From NCBI GenBank assembly GCA_021287165.1, contig JAJTAY010000028.1, positions 1 to 57,092 of the forward strand: a DNA stretch of 57,092 nucleotides, given 5' to 3'. The translations under genes and the position numbers were made by a program. The notes beneath the pieces are model-generated. The model was given only the letters and a program-made list of their open reading frames with translations, was not told the origin of the DNA and made no database searches. Below, one piece after another: positions 27,429 to 36,443 of the stretch. The DNA comes from Bacteroidia bacterium (GTDB lineage: Bacteria > Bacteroidota > Bacteroidia > Bacteroidales > F082). Numbering within the stretch: position 1 is the stretch's first letter; the number at the start of each line of letters is the position of its first letter.

Positions 27429-28277
27429 ATGAAAAATATCATTCTGAGTCTGATACTGACCGCCCTCTGTTTGGCGGGAATTCAGCAGGCCGGAGCACAA
27501 ATCAGGGACGCAAGACCGGTGGATGGACTATTTGCCACCAATACTTCCCTTGAAAAGGAGCCCATCCCGCTCCCCAGCATTCGCGAAGCCGACGTAATGT
27601 GGTCGAAAAGGGTGTGGCGCGAAATCGACTTCCGCCAGAAAATGAATCAGCCTTTCTACTACCCGCTCGAATCGCACAATAATTGGCGCAGCTTTGTGAA
27701 TGTGCTCATGGACGGCCTGAAAGAGAACAAGTTCAAGGCCTACGAAGTTAGCAACACCGACGAGCTCCTTGTGCCGATAACGCACAGGGAAATCCTCGCC
27801 AAGCAAACCGACACCACCTATGTGCGCCAGCGCAGGCCTTATCCGCCCTACGACGAATACGACACCATGATCGTCCGACAGTTCGACCCAACACGTGTGA
27901 TGCGTCTCAGGCTCAAGGAAGACTGGTATTTCGACAAGCAGCGTTCGCAGCTCATGGTGCGCATTATCGCCGTATGCCCGGTGATGATGGTGGAAAAAGA
28001 CGGCAAGGAATTCTCTCAGCCGCTATTTTGGGTCAGCTACGACCAAGCCCGCCGGGTGTTTGCTCAGGCACCGGTCTTCAACCGCTTCAATTCGGCCGAA
28101 AAGCGAACCTACGACGAGATCTTCATCAAACGGATGTTTGACAGCTATATCTATAAGGAGGAGAATGTTTTCGACCGCAGGATAAGCCAGTATGCGACAG
28201 GTTTGGACGCCCTGCTGGAGTCGGAACGTATTAAAAATGAGATTTTCAACTTCGAACACGACCTTTGGGAATATTAA
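27429..28277 (+). CDS. gldN: GldN/PorN type IX secretion ring protein
   Basis: 282 residues with a cleavable signal peptide (MKNIILSLILTALCLAGIQQAGAQ). IREADVMWSKRVWREIDFRQKMNQPFYYP and LKEDWYFDKQRSQLMVRIIAVCPV are typical of GldN. It partners GldK in the periplasmic ring. It is the last gene of the operon; a hairpin terminator follows directly at 28297. Confidence 0.95.
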   Translation: MKNIILSLILTALCLAGIQQAGAQIRDARPVDGLFATNTSLEKEPIPLPSIREADVMWSKRVWREIDFRQKMNQPFYYPLESHNNWRSFVNVLMDGLKENKFKAYEVSNTDELLVPITHREILAKQTDTTYVRQRRPYPPYDEYDTMIVRQFDPTRVMRLRLKEDWYFDKQRSQLMVRIIAVCPVMMVEKDGKEFSQPLFWVSYDQARRVFAQAPVFNRFNSAEKRTYDEIFIKRMFDSYIYKEENVFDRRISQYATGLDALLESERIKNEIFNFEHDLWEY

Positions 28278-28296
28278 TCTCAATGACATGATAATG

Positions 28297-28325
28297 AGGC
28301 TGTCCGGTTTTGGGCAGCCTTTTTT
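28297..28325 (+). terminator. Terminator of the porP-gldKLMN operon
   Basis: AGGCTGTCC (28297-28305) pairs with GGGCAGCCT (28312-28320), nine pairs with one T-G, loop GGTTTT, followed by a run of T. Confidence 0.8.
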
Positions 28326-28399
28326 GTTTCGCGCTTCCGCAATCGACAATTCTGCGATTCCGCTTTTGGTCGTAATTTAGAGGCTTCACAAAATGCGAT

Positions 28400-30505
28400 A
28401 TGTACGTCAGCCTGCCAGATAAAAAGGTGGAATTTCTGAAAGGCGTCGGCCCTAAAAAAGCCGCCGTACTGGCAAAAGAACTTAACATTACCACCCTTGC
28501 CGAGCTGCTGCAACATTATCCATACCGCTATATTGACAAGAGCCGCATTCACAAGGTGGCCGAAATAAACGACGAGACTGTATTCTACCAGCTCGTGGGC
28601 ACCATCGATGGCATGCAGGCGCATGGCGGGCCGCGGACAACACGCATTACGGCCTGGCTCACCGACGATACCGGAAGGCTTGAGCTCGTGTGGTTTAAAG
28701 GACTAAGCTGGGTAAAAACGCGCTTTGTCGCCGGCCGCAAATATGTCATTTTCGGCAAAGCCACGCTTTTCAACGGCAGGTACAATATCGTTCATCCGGA
28801 GGTGGACGACTACAATCCCGAAGACTTCACCCTGGGTGAAAGCCTTCAAGGCGTTTACAGTACCACCGAAAGCATGAAAAGTGCAGGGCTTGGAACAAGG
28901 GTTATCGCGAAACTCATAAAGACAGCCCTGCTGCAGCTTGAAGGCGCTATTCCGGAGACTTTGCCCAAACCGATCCTGCAAAGCGAGAAACTCGTGGACA
29001 GGGCTGAGGCGCTGCTCAAGATCCATTTGCCTTCGAACAGTGAGGATATTCACAAGGCACAATACCGGCTCAAATTCGAGGAGTATTTCTTTTTTCAGCT
29101 CAACATTCTGCAAAGCAAAAAGCTGCGCGAACAGCAGATAAAAGGCCACGTGTTCGGCAAAGTCGGCGATTTGTTCAATAATTTTTACTACAATCACCTC
29201 CCTTTCGAACTCACCAATGCGCAAAAACGCGTGATCAGGGAGATGCGCGCCGATATGGGCTCGGGCATGCAGATGAATCGCTTGCTGCAGGGCGATGTGG
29301 GAAGCGGTAAAACCGTGGTTGCCCTTATGCTAATGCTGCTTGCCGCCGACAACGGCTTCCAGTCGGCCCTGATGGCACCCACTGAGATTCTGGCGCAGCA
29401 ACACTTTCAAACCATTAGCGAGCTTCTTGTGAATATGCCTGTGGAGGTAGCATTGCTTACCGGTTCAACCAAAAAAACCGAACGTAATGTCTTGCACAAA
29501 GCGCTGAAGGAGGGGCAATTACAGATCTTAATAGGAACTCACGCGCTCATCGAGGATACCGTGATCTTTTCGAAGCTCGGTCTGGTGATCATCGACGAGC
29601 AGCACCGCTTTGGGGTGGCCCAGCGCGCCAGGCTTTATGAAAAAAGTACAACACCACCGCATGTGCTTGTGATGACTGCCACCCCTATACCGCGTACCTT
29701 GGCCATGACACAATATGGCGATCTCGACTATAGTGTGATTGACGAGCTGCCCCCGGGACGCAAGCCTATCGTTACCAGCCATTTATACCCTCAGCACCGA
29801 CTCCGGCTCATCAGTTTTATGAAAAAACAGATTGCCGAAGGCAGACAGATTTATATCGTTTATCCGCTGATTAAAGAGTCGGAAAAACTCGACCTTATTG
29901 CCCTTCAGGAAGGCTACGATGCCTTGCTTCGCGACTTTCCGGAGCCCGATTATCGTATTTGTGTAGTGCATGGCAAACTAAGCAGCGAAGACAAGGAGTT
30001 TGAGATGCAGCGTTTTGTGCGCGGACAGGCACACATCATGGTAGCCACCACGGTGATTGAGGTAGGCGTAAATGTGCCAAATGCCACGGTGATGATTATC
30101 GAACATGCCGACCGGTTCGGACTTTCGCAGTTGCACCAGCTGCGCGGTAGGGTTGGTCGCGGTGCCGATCAATCTTATTGTATACTAGTCACTGATTTCA
30201 AGCTTACCGCCGACGGCAAGGCAAGGGTACAAACCATGGTAGAAACGACCGACGGATTTCGGATAGCTGAAGCCGACCTGAGGCTGCGCGGACCGGGCGA
30301 CACCCAGGGCACCCAACAGTCGGGCATGGTTCAGTTCAGGCTGGGCGATCTGACAAAGGATGAGAAGATTATACGCCATGTGCGTACAGTGGTTCAGGAA
30401 CTCCTGACAGCCGACCCCCAGTTGAGTGCTCCCGAGAACCTGCGCACAAAGCAGGAATTCGAGAAGCTTTACCAAAAAACTTTCGACTGGAGCCTCATTG
30501 GATAA
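28400..30505 (+). CDS. recG: ATP-dependent DNA helicase RecG
   Basis: A 701-residue replication-fork remodelling helicase. An N-terminal wedge domain with OB fold lies at about 60-160. The helicase core has Walker A GDVGSGKTVVAL, the DEQH box IIDEQHRFGV, motif III MTATPIPRTLAMTQYG, and motif VI QLHQLRGRVGRG. The length is normal. It stands between the type IX secretion operon and pheT, probably with its own transcription; a TAATTTAG about 20 nt upstream is a one-mismatch promoter box. Confidence 0.96.
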   Translation: MYVSLPDKKVEFLKGVGPKKAAVLAKELNITTLAELLQHYPYRYIDKSRIHKVAEINDETVFYQLVGTIDGMQAHGGPRTTRITAWLTDDTGRLELVWFKGLSWVKTRFVAGRKYVIFGKATLFNGRYNIVHPEVDDYNPEDFTLGESLQGVYSTTESMKSAGLGTRVIAKLIKTALLQLEGAIPETLPKPILQSEKLVDRAEALLKIHLPSNSEDIHKAQYRLKFEEYFFFQLNILQSKKLREQQIKGHVFGKVGDLFNNFYYNHLPFELTNAQKRVIREMRADMGSGMQMNRLLQGDVGSGKTVVALMLMLLAADNGFQSALMAPTEILAQQHFQTISELLVNMPVEVALLTGSTKKTERNVLHKALKEGQLQILIGTHALIEDTVIFSKLGLVIIDEQHRFGVAQRARLYEKSTTPPHVLVMTATPIPRTLAMTQYGDLDYSVIDELPPGRKPIVTSHLYPQHRLRLISFMKKQIAEGRQIYIVYPLIKESEKLDLIALQEGYDALLRDFPEPDYRICVVHGKLSSEDKEFEMQRFVRGQAHIMVATTVIEVGVNVPNATVMIIEHADRFGLSQLHQLRGRVGRGADQSYCILVTDFKLTADGKARVQTMVETTDGFRIAEADLRLRGPGDTQGTQQSGMVQFRLGDLTKDEKIIRHVRTVVQELLTADPQLSAPENLRTKQEFEKLYQKTFDWSLIG

Positions 30506-30560
30506 GGCTTTTCCGAAGGTTGGGCAATAATTTCAAAATATGCCATTTTGGCATTTTTAG

Positions 30561-30568
30561 TACCTTTG
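30561..30568 (+). promoter_or_regulatory. -7 box of pheT
   Basis: TACCTTTG, 20 nt before the pheT ATG at 30589 and inside the longer reading frame from 30520, which it therefore argues against. No -33 TTTG at the usual spacing. Confidence 0.5.
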
Positions 30569-30588
30569 CACTCCAAAACACAGCCCAA

Positions 30589-33054
30589 ATGAAGATCTCC
30601 TACAACTGGCTAAAAGAATACCTTGCACTTGATATTGAACCCACAATGGTAGCCGAGGCACTCACATCGGCAGGCCTTGAGGTGGAAGATATTATTGAAT
30701 ACGAATCTGTTAAAGGCAGCCTGCGTGGCGTTGTTACAGGGAAGGTGGTCGAATGCCGCCGTCATCCCAATGCCGATAAGCTGAGCCTTACGAAGGTGGA
30801 CGTAGGTGGCCCGGAGCTCCTAAGTATAGTGTGCGGTGCACCCAATGTAGCAGCCGGACAAACCGTGCTTGTAGCCACGGTGGGTACTACATTGTACAAA
30901 GGAGAAGAATCGTTTCAGATAAAACAGGCCAAAATACGCGGCGAATTGTCGGAAGGCATGATCTGTGCCGAAGACGAACTGGGTTTGGGCGATTCGCACG
31001 ATGGTATTATGGTACTCGATGACAAGCTGGCAAAAGGCATGCCTGCTGCTGAGATATTTAATGTTGTCAGCGATATCGTGTTTGAAATCGGACTCACGCC
31101 AAACCGCGCCGATGCCGCATCGCATTTGGGCGTCGCCCGCGACCTTATGGCGGTACTTAACCACCGCGCAGGTTACAGGAAGTATGCGATTCAGCTGCCC
31201 GACGTCGGCGCTTTCAGCATCGACGAAACCTCGCTCAACATAGAAGTGGAAGTAGAAGACCCGATTGCTTGCCCGCGCTACTCGGGCGTCAGCATCAGCG
31301 GACTCAAGGTCGGGCCATCTCCCGAATGGCTGCAAAACAAGCTCAGGGCAATCGGCCTCCGGCCCATCAACAACGTGGTAGATATCACCAATTTCGTGCT
31401 TTTCGAAACCGGTCAGCCCCTCCACGCCTTTGATGCCAAAGCCGTTAAAGGCAATAAAGTTGTTGTGAAAAAACTTCCGAAAGATACGCCTTTTGTAACC
31501 CTCGACGGGGTGGAGCGCAAACTCACCGGCGGCGATCTGATGATTTGCAATGCCACGGAAGGCATGTGCATCGGGGGCGTTTTCGGCGGGCTTCATTCTG
31601 GCGTTACCGAAACCACTACAGCCATTTTCCTTGAAAGCGCCTGCTTCGATCCGCGTACGATCAGGCGCACAGCCCGTCATCACGACCTGCACACCGATGC
31701 TTCATTCCGTTTCGAACGAGGAAGCGACGTAAATGCTACCATTTACGCACTTAAAAGGGCTGCCCTTTTGATGCGCGAAATCTGCGGCGGCAGGATTGCC
31801 TCCGAAGTAAAAGATGTTTACCCCGAACCACAAAAACAAGCCGAGGTTATCCTGGATTTCGACAAGCTTGACCGCTTGGCCGGACAAAAAATACCAGCCA
31901 GTCAAACCCTTTCGATACTTGAAGATCTGGGTTTCGAAATCCTTGATAAGAACGAGACATCGGCAACCTTGAGGGTGCCCTCGGCCAAGGTGGATGTTTA
32001 CCGACAGGCCGACATAGCCGAAGAAGTTTTGCGTGTTTACGGCTACGACAACATCCGGATTCCCGAAAAAATCAATGCCGCCCCCGATGCCACGCAAATC
32101 GGGCAAAGCGAGGCATTGAGGCATGCCGTTTCGGATATGCTTGCCGCAAAGGGCTTTAACGAAATCATGAATAATTCGCTCACCAAAGGCGAATACACCG
32201 CAAACCACCCATCGTTCGATAGCAACGCCGATGTTAAGATACTTAACCCTCTGAGCAGCGACCTTAATGTGTTGCGACAGAGCCTGCTTTTTGGTGGCCT
32301 CGAAACCATCGCCTACAACCAGAACCGCAAGCTCACCGACCTCAGGCTTTTCGAGTTCGGTAAGACATACCATTTCAACGAAAACCGTCAATCGTCGTCC
32401 AACGCTCTTGACCCTTACAGCGAAAGCCTTCGTCTTTCGGTGCTTCTTACAGGTATGAAACAAGCCGAAAGCTGGATGTCAGCGCAGCAAGCCTTCAACT
32501 TTTTCGATATCAAACAGGTCGTTGAGGCATTAATCGCCCGACTCCGCCTTCCGCGCAACCAGTTTAGCATAGCAAGCTTTACCGACAATCTTTTCGAGGC
32601 TGGTTTGCAGTATAGCATCAACGATCAGGTAATCATACGCTTAGGTCAGCTCAATGCGCAAACAACAAAACAGTTCGACATCAGGAAGCCCGTATATTGG
32701 GCCGATATAGCCTGGGAAAAGCTGCTCGGTTTCGTTCCTCAAAAAACCCTCACCTATCAGCCTGTACCCAAATTTCCGGCCGTGCGGCGCGACCTTGCCC
32801 TGGTGATTGACAAAAGCATCACTTACGCTGATATCGAAACAATTGCCCGCCAGACGGCTGGTCAACTGTTGAGCAGTGTCAATCTTTTCGACATTTACGA
32901 AGGCGACAAAATTCCGTCAGGCAAAAAATCCTACGCTATCAGTTTCGTGCTCGTTTCGTCCGAAAAAACATTGACCGACAAGGAAATAGACCACACGATG
33001 GAGCGTTTGATATCAACATTTGGCACTCAGCTTAACGCTACGCTGCGTCAATAA
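30589..33054 (+). CDS. pheT: Phenylalanyl-tRNA synthetase beta subunit
   Basis: An 821-residue beta chain of the alpha2-beta2 synthetase that charges tRNA-Phe. It starts MKISYNWLKEYL, typical for PheT. Domains in order: EMAP-type tRNA-binding domain (about 40-150), B3/B4 editing domain (about 210-400), B5 DNA-binding-like domain (about 405-475), catalytic-like core, and C-terminal FDX-ACB anticodon-binding domain (about 725-820, FPAVRRDLALVIDKSITYADIE). The alpha subunit pheS is not in the window, a common arrangement in this phylum. Confidence 0.96.
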   Translation: MKISYNWLKEYLALDIEPTMVAEALTSAGLEVEDIIEYESVKGSLRGVVTGKVVECRRHPNADKLSLTKVDVGGPELLSIVCGAPNVAAGQTVLVATVGTTLYKGEESFQIKQAKIRGELSEGMICAEDELGLGDSHDGIMVLDDKLAKGMPAAEIFNVVSDIVFEIGLTPNRADAASHLGVARDLMAVLNHRAGYRKYAIQLPDVGAFSIDETSLNIEVEVEDPIACPRYSGVSISGLKVGPSPEWLQNKLRAIGLRPINNVVDITNFVLFETGQPLHAFDAKAVKGNKVVVKKLPKDTPFVTLDGVERKLTGGDLMICNATEGMCIGGVFGGLHSGVTETTTAIFLESACFDPRTIRRTARHHDLHTDASFRFERGSDVNATIYALKRAALLMREICGGRIASEVKDVYPEPQKQAEVILDFDKLDRLAGQKIPASQTLSILEDLGFEILDKNETSATLRVPSAKVDVYRQADIAEEVLRVYGYDNIRIPEKINAAPDATQIGQSEALRHAVSDMLAAKGFNEIMNNSLTKGEYTANHPSFDSNADVKILNPLSSDLNVLRQSLLFGGLETIAYNQNRKLTDLRLFEFGKTYHFNENRQSSSNALDPYSESLRLSVLLTGMKQAESWMSAQQAFNFFDIKQVVEALIARLRLPRNQFSIASFTDNLFEAGLQYSINDQVIIRLGQLNAQTTKQFDIRKPVYWADIAWEKLLGFVPQKTLTYQPVPKFPAVRRDLALVIDKSITYADIETIARQTAGQLLSSVNLFDIYEGDKIPSGKKSYAISFVLVSSEKTLTDKEIDHTMERLISTFGTQLNATLRQ

Positions 33055-33074
33055 GTTACGATTAAAACAATATC

Positions 33075-34301
33075 ATGACCGATATACAATCCATCAAACA
33101 GCGCTTTGGCATCATCGGGCACGACAGTCGCCTCGAGCGTGCCATACAGGTGGCCGTCACTGTTGCGCCGACCGACCTCACCGTGCTCATCACGGGGGAA
33201 AGCGGGGTGGGAAAGGAGGTCTTCCCTAAAATCATTCATCAGTCAAGCGCCCGCAAGCATGGCCCTTACATCGCAGTGAACTGCGGCGCCATTCCGGAGG
33301 GCACCATCGATTCGGAGCTTTTTGGCCACGAGAAAGGTTCATTTACAGGCGCTTACGAAGCAAGAAAAGGTTATTTTGAGGTTGTAAACGGCGGAACAAT
33401 CTTCCTCGACGAGGTTGCCGAACTGCCGCTCTCGACCCAGGTGAGACTGCTCAGGGTGCTCGAAACCGGTGAGTTTATCAAAGTAGGCTCATCAAAGGTG
33501 CAAAAAACTGATGTGCGTGTGGTAGCCGCCACCAATGTAAATATTCCGGAAGCCATCGAAAAAGGCCGTTTCAGGCAGGACCTCTATTACCGCCTCAACA
33601 CCGTGCCTGTTTCCATTCCGCCACTGCGCGAGCGCAAAGGCGACATCATTTTGCTGTTTAAAAAATTTGCGGCCGACTTTGCAGAAAAATACCGCGTACC
33701 TGTTTTACAACTTACCGACGAAGCTGCTGAAATGCTCGAAAACTACCGTTGGCCGGGCAATATCCGTCAGCTGCGAAATGTGACCGAGCAAATCAGCATC
33801 ATCGAAAAAAACAGGCTGGTAAACGCCCAAACCCTCAAAACCTACCTCCCTGCCGAGCACACTCCGCTACTACCGGTGCTCTACACCCGCGAAAAGGAAG
33901 ACGAAAAGCTCAGCGAACGCGACATTCTGTACAAAGTGCTTTTCGACATGAAAAGAGATATCATGGAGCTGAAGAAGACTGTCGCAAACCTGCTCGAAGG
34001 ACGACCGGAGGAAGAACATTTTGCTCGTGATAATGCGGGTTTGATCCATCATTTCGATCCGGGAGCAAAAAACTATGAGCCCGTATTTGCCGCACTGAAC
34101 GAGGATTTGCCGGAAGAAGAGCACGAAGTGGTTCCCACCGAGATCATCAACGAAACCCTTTCGCTTCAGAAGAAAGAGATGGACCTCATCAGGCTTGCGC
34201 TCGAAAAGCACAAGGGAAAACGCAAAAATGCTGCCAACGAACTCGGTATCAGCGAACGAACGCTTTACCGCAAGATCAAGGAATATAACATAGATTTGTA
34301 A
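33075..34301 (+). CDS. Sigma-54-dependent activator without receiver domain (Fis family)
   Basis: 408 residues that begin almost at once with the AAA+ domain: GESGVGKEVFPKIIH is Walker A, GSFTGAYEARKGYFEVVNGGTIFLDEV holds the sigma-54 contact loop (GSFTGA in place of GAFTGA) and Walker B, and RQDLYYRLNTVPV the arginine-finger region. A long charged linker (about 275-360) follows, then a Fis-type helix-turn-helix NAANELGISERTLYRKIKEYNI. No N-terminal sensor is present, so activity may depend on expression or a partner. It sits 20 nt after pheT and 11 nt before lptE. Confidence 0.9.
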   Translation: MTDIQSIKQRFGIIGHDSRLERAIQVAVTVAPTDLTVLITGESGVGKEVFPKIIHQSSARKHGPYIAVNCGAIPEGTIDSELFGHEKGSFTGAYEARKGYFEVVNGGTIFLDEVAELPLSTQVRLLRVLETGEFIKVGSSKVQKTDVRVVAATNVNIPEAIEKGRFRQDLYYRLNTVPVSIPPLRERKGDIILLFKKFAADFAEKYRVPVLQLTDEAAEMLENYRWPGNIRQLRNVTEQISIIEKNRLVNAQTLKTYLPAEHTPLLPVLYTREKEDEKLSERDILYKVLFDMKRDIMELKKTVANLLEGRPEEEHFARDNAGLIHHFDPGAKNYEPVFAALNEDLPEEEHEVVPTEIINETLSLQKKEMDLIRLALEKHKGKRKNAANELGISERTLYRKIKEYNIDL

Positions 34302-34312
34302 AAAATCGCCTC

Positions 34313-34843
34313 TTGAAACCGAACAGGCCTCACACGACTTTATCATGGCTATCGCTTATTCCGGCGGTTGTATTGTTGTTGCTGACGCCTTCGTGCGGCA
34401 TTTATTCCTTCACCGGCGCCAGCATTCCGCCTGAAGCCAGGACCTTTTCGGTTGAACAATTTGCAAACAATGCCCTGTTGGTCGAGCCGCTGCTGAGCAA
34501 CACCATGACCAACGCATTGCGCGACCGTTTTACCAGCCAAACGACGCTCAGGCAAACAGCAACGAATGGTGACCTTGCTTTTGAAGGCGAAATAACCGAT
34601 TACTCAGTAAGTCCGGTGGCCATCCAAAGCGACCAGACCGCAGCGCTGAACAGGCTCACGATCACTGTAAACGTCCGATTCTACAACAAATTCGAAGAAT
34701 CGAAGAACTTTGAAAGCCGGTTTACACAATATCTTGACTATCCCAGCGATCAGGACCTTAATGTGGTAAAAGACAGGTTGATCCGGGAAATAACCGATAT
34801 GCTTATCGATAATATTTTCAATAAAGCAGTTGTTAACTGGTAA
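34313..34843 (+). CDS. lptE: LptE-like LPS assembly lipoprotein
   Basis: 176 residues: a signal with hydrophobic core (LSLIPAVVLLLLTPSC) and lipobox Cys28, followed by CGIYSFTGASIPPEARTFSVEQF, the usual start of Bacteroidota LptE. The rest fits the two-helix, four-strand LptE fold, including VNVRFYNKFEESKNFESRFTQYLDY. LptE plugs and helps fold the LptD barrel that inserts lipopolysaccharide in the outer membrane. No in-frame ATG lies before the signal peptide; the start is a TTG at 34313. Second gene after the sigma-54 activator. Confidence 0.85.
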   Translation: MKPNRPHTTLSWLSLIPAVVLLLLTPSCGIYSFTGASIPPEARTFSVEQFANNALLVEPLLSNTMTNALRDRFTSQTTLRQTATNGDLAFEGEITDYSVSPVAIQSDQTAALNRLTITVNVRFYNKFEESKNFESRFTQYLDYPSDQDLNVVKDRLIREITDMLIDNIFNKAVVNW

Positions 34844-34847
34844 GGCA

Positions 34848-35657
34848 ATGAACAAGGCAACCTTCACAACCTATCTGCGCGAGCCCCAAAAGCTTGATGC
34901 AGAAAGCATTGCCGGACTAAGCGAGCTTGCAAGGCAATTCCCATACAGTAGTTTAGTGCACACCCTGCTGGCCATGAATCTTCACAAGGAAGGGCACGTC
35001 CGCTACGAAAGCCAGATCAGGCTGGCGGCCAGCCTCTCGCCCGACCGCAACCTGCTGCGTCTGCACCTGCGTGATATTTCAAGAGCAGGCAACGCAGTTT
35101 TGCCCGACGAATATATTCAACCCGAAAGTTCGGCCTTTGAGGTCCCGATCGAGGAAGCCCCTCCGGTAAAAGTTGATGATATCGCACAGAAGCGTTCAGA
35201 AACCGAAGCCGAGCAATCACTTTCCCCTGCAACACCATCGTCAGCGCCCGTTGTTGAACCGGATGTTGTTGCTCCTGACAGTGATGAACTGCTACGACGT
35301 CGCTCGCTCGAAGAACTAAAACGTCTTGTGGCCGAGCGACTTAACCAGATAAACAAAGGACAAGCTTCGGAAGAAACTGCCGAACTCAGCAAAGACCAGA
35401 TCATCGAAAAATTCATTCGCGAGAATCCCAGCATAAGCAGGCCAAAAGCCGAGTTTTACAACCCAATTAATGTGGCTCAGCACAGCGTGGTGGATCAGGA
35501 AAATATCGTGAGCGAAACGCTGGCCAAAATATACCTCAAACAAGGTCATATTGAGAAGGCTATCAAAGTATTCGAAAAATTAAGCTTGAAATATCCGGAA
35601 AAAAGTAGTTACTTTGCAGGCCTTATCGAAGAATCGAAAAAGATCACAAATAATTAA
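34848..35657 (+). CDS. TPR-containing protein of the lptE-secG operon
   Basis: 269 residues, no signal peptide. Residues 1-90 are helical; 90-150 is acidic and proline-rich low complexity; about 215-265 contain a clear TPR-like pair (IYLKQGHIEKAIKVFEKLSLKYPEKSSYFAGLI). The ATG at 34848 lies 4 nt after the lptE stop. The gene is conserved at this place in many Bacteroidota but its function is unknown to me; position between LptE and SecG suggests an envelope-biogenesis link. Confidence 0.75.
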   Translation: MNKATFTTYLREPQKLDAESIAGLSELARQFPYSSLVHTLLAMNLHKEGHVRYESQIRLAASLSPDRNLLRLHLRDISRAGNAVLPDEYIQPESSAFEVPIEEAPPVKVDDIAQKRSETEAEQSLSPATPSSAPVVEPDVVAPDSDELLRRRSLEELKRLVAERLNQINKGQASEETAELSKDQIIEKFIRENPSISRPKAEFYNPINVAQHSVVDQENIVSETLAKIYLKQGHIEKAIKVFEKLSLKYPEKSSYFAGLIEESKKITNN

Positions 35658-35668
35658 AAATCAATAAG

Positions 35669-35989
35669 ATGTTTATCGTTGTTTCCATTCTGATGCTCCT
35701 CGCCAGCGTACTTATGGGTCTGGTAGTTTTGGTGCAGAATTCGAAAGGTGGAGGGCTGGCCAGCAATTTTTCGGCCTCCAACCAGATCATGGGCGTAAGA
35801 CAGACGGCTGATTTTCTCGAAAAAGCCACCTGGACGCTTGCCGCCGCCATGCTGCTCTTTGCACTCGTTAGCGCGGTAGTCATTCCAAACCACACTGCAT
35901 CATCCGGCGCAGCCGACACCGAACTGCGCAGCAAGATTGAGCAGACCAAGCCTGTCGATTTCCAGGCTCCGCCACCACAGGAAGAATAG
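35669..35989 (+). CDS. secG: Preprotein translocase subunit SecG
   Basis: 106 residues with two transmembrane helices (about 2-22 and 54-76) and the family loop VLVQNSKGGGLASNFSASNQIMGVRQTADFLEKATW. SecG assists SecA-driven protein export through SecYE. It starts 11 nt after the TPR gene and is the last gene before a strong terminator. Its extended polar tail is usual in this phylum. Confidence 0.93.
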   Translation: MFIVVSILMLLASVLMGLVVLVQNSKGGGLASNFSASNQIMGVRQTADFLEKATWTLAAAMLLFALVSAVVIPNHTASSGAADTELRSKIEQTKPVDFQAPPPQEE

Positions 35990-36011
35990 CAAACCCTGCC
36001 ATACAGGAATT

Positions 36012-36051
36012 AAAAATGTCAGAATGTCACAGCATTCTGACATTTTTTTTT
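36012..36051 (+). terminator. Terminator after secG
   Basis: A 15-bp perfect stem, AAAAATGTCAGAATG (36012-36026) with CATTCTGACATTTTT (36033-36047), loop TCACAG, and T run to 36051. It separates the pheT-secG transcript from groESL. Confidence 0.9.
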
Positions 36052-36133
36052 GATTACGCCTTTGGCACAAAATATGTCATAACTGCAGCAACCATAAAAA
36101 AGCATTTAATCAATCAATAAAACTTGAACAAAT

Positions 36134-36412
36134 ATGGGAAAGCTCAACCTTAAACCATTGGCTGACAGAGTTGTTATCGAACCCGCACCAGCCGAGCAGA
36201 AAACGGCAAGCGGCATAATCATTCCTGACACCGCCAAAGAAAAACCACAAAAAGGCACCGTAGTGGCCGTTGGTCCCGGTATTGACGACAAACCCCTTAC
36301 TGTTAAGGAAGGTGATGTGGTACTCTATGGCAAATATGCAGGCACTGAGTTTACCATCGACGGGGTAAATTACCTCATCATGCGCGAATCGGACGTAATC
36401 GCAATCATCTAA
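36134..36412 (+). CDS. groES: Co-chaperonin GroES
   Basis: A 92-residue lid of the GroEL folding chamber, with [42 protein letters not shown] in its first half (only the family pattern is meant here), the mobile loop within it and a normal end [11 protein letters not shown]...[10 protein letters not shown]. It precedes groEL by 31 nt. I see no CIRCE operator (TTAGCACTC inverted repeat) upstream, so HrcA control is not supported. Confidence 0.97.
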   Translation: MGKLNLKPLADRVVIEPAPAEQKTASGIIIPDTAKEKPQKGTVVAVGPGIDDKPLTVKEGDVVLYGKYAGTEFTIDGVNYLIMRESDVIAII

Positions 36413-36443
36413 AAAATTCATTAACAATTAAATACATAGTAAA

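Noticed and set aside
36061..36078. Sigma-54 promoter (TTTGGCAC) before groES
   Set aside because: The -24 half looks right but the -12 TTGC is missing at the needed spacing.
36052..36133. CIRCE operator before groES
   Set aside because: No TTAGCACTC-N9-GAGTGCTAA or close variant is present in the leader.
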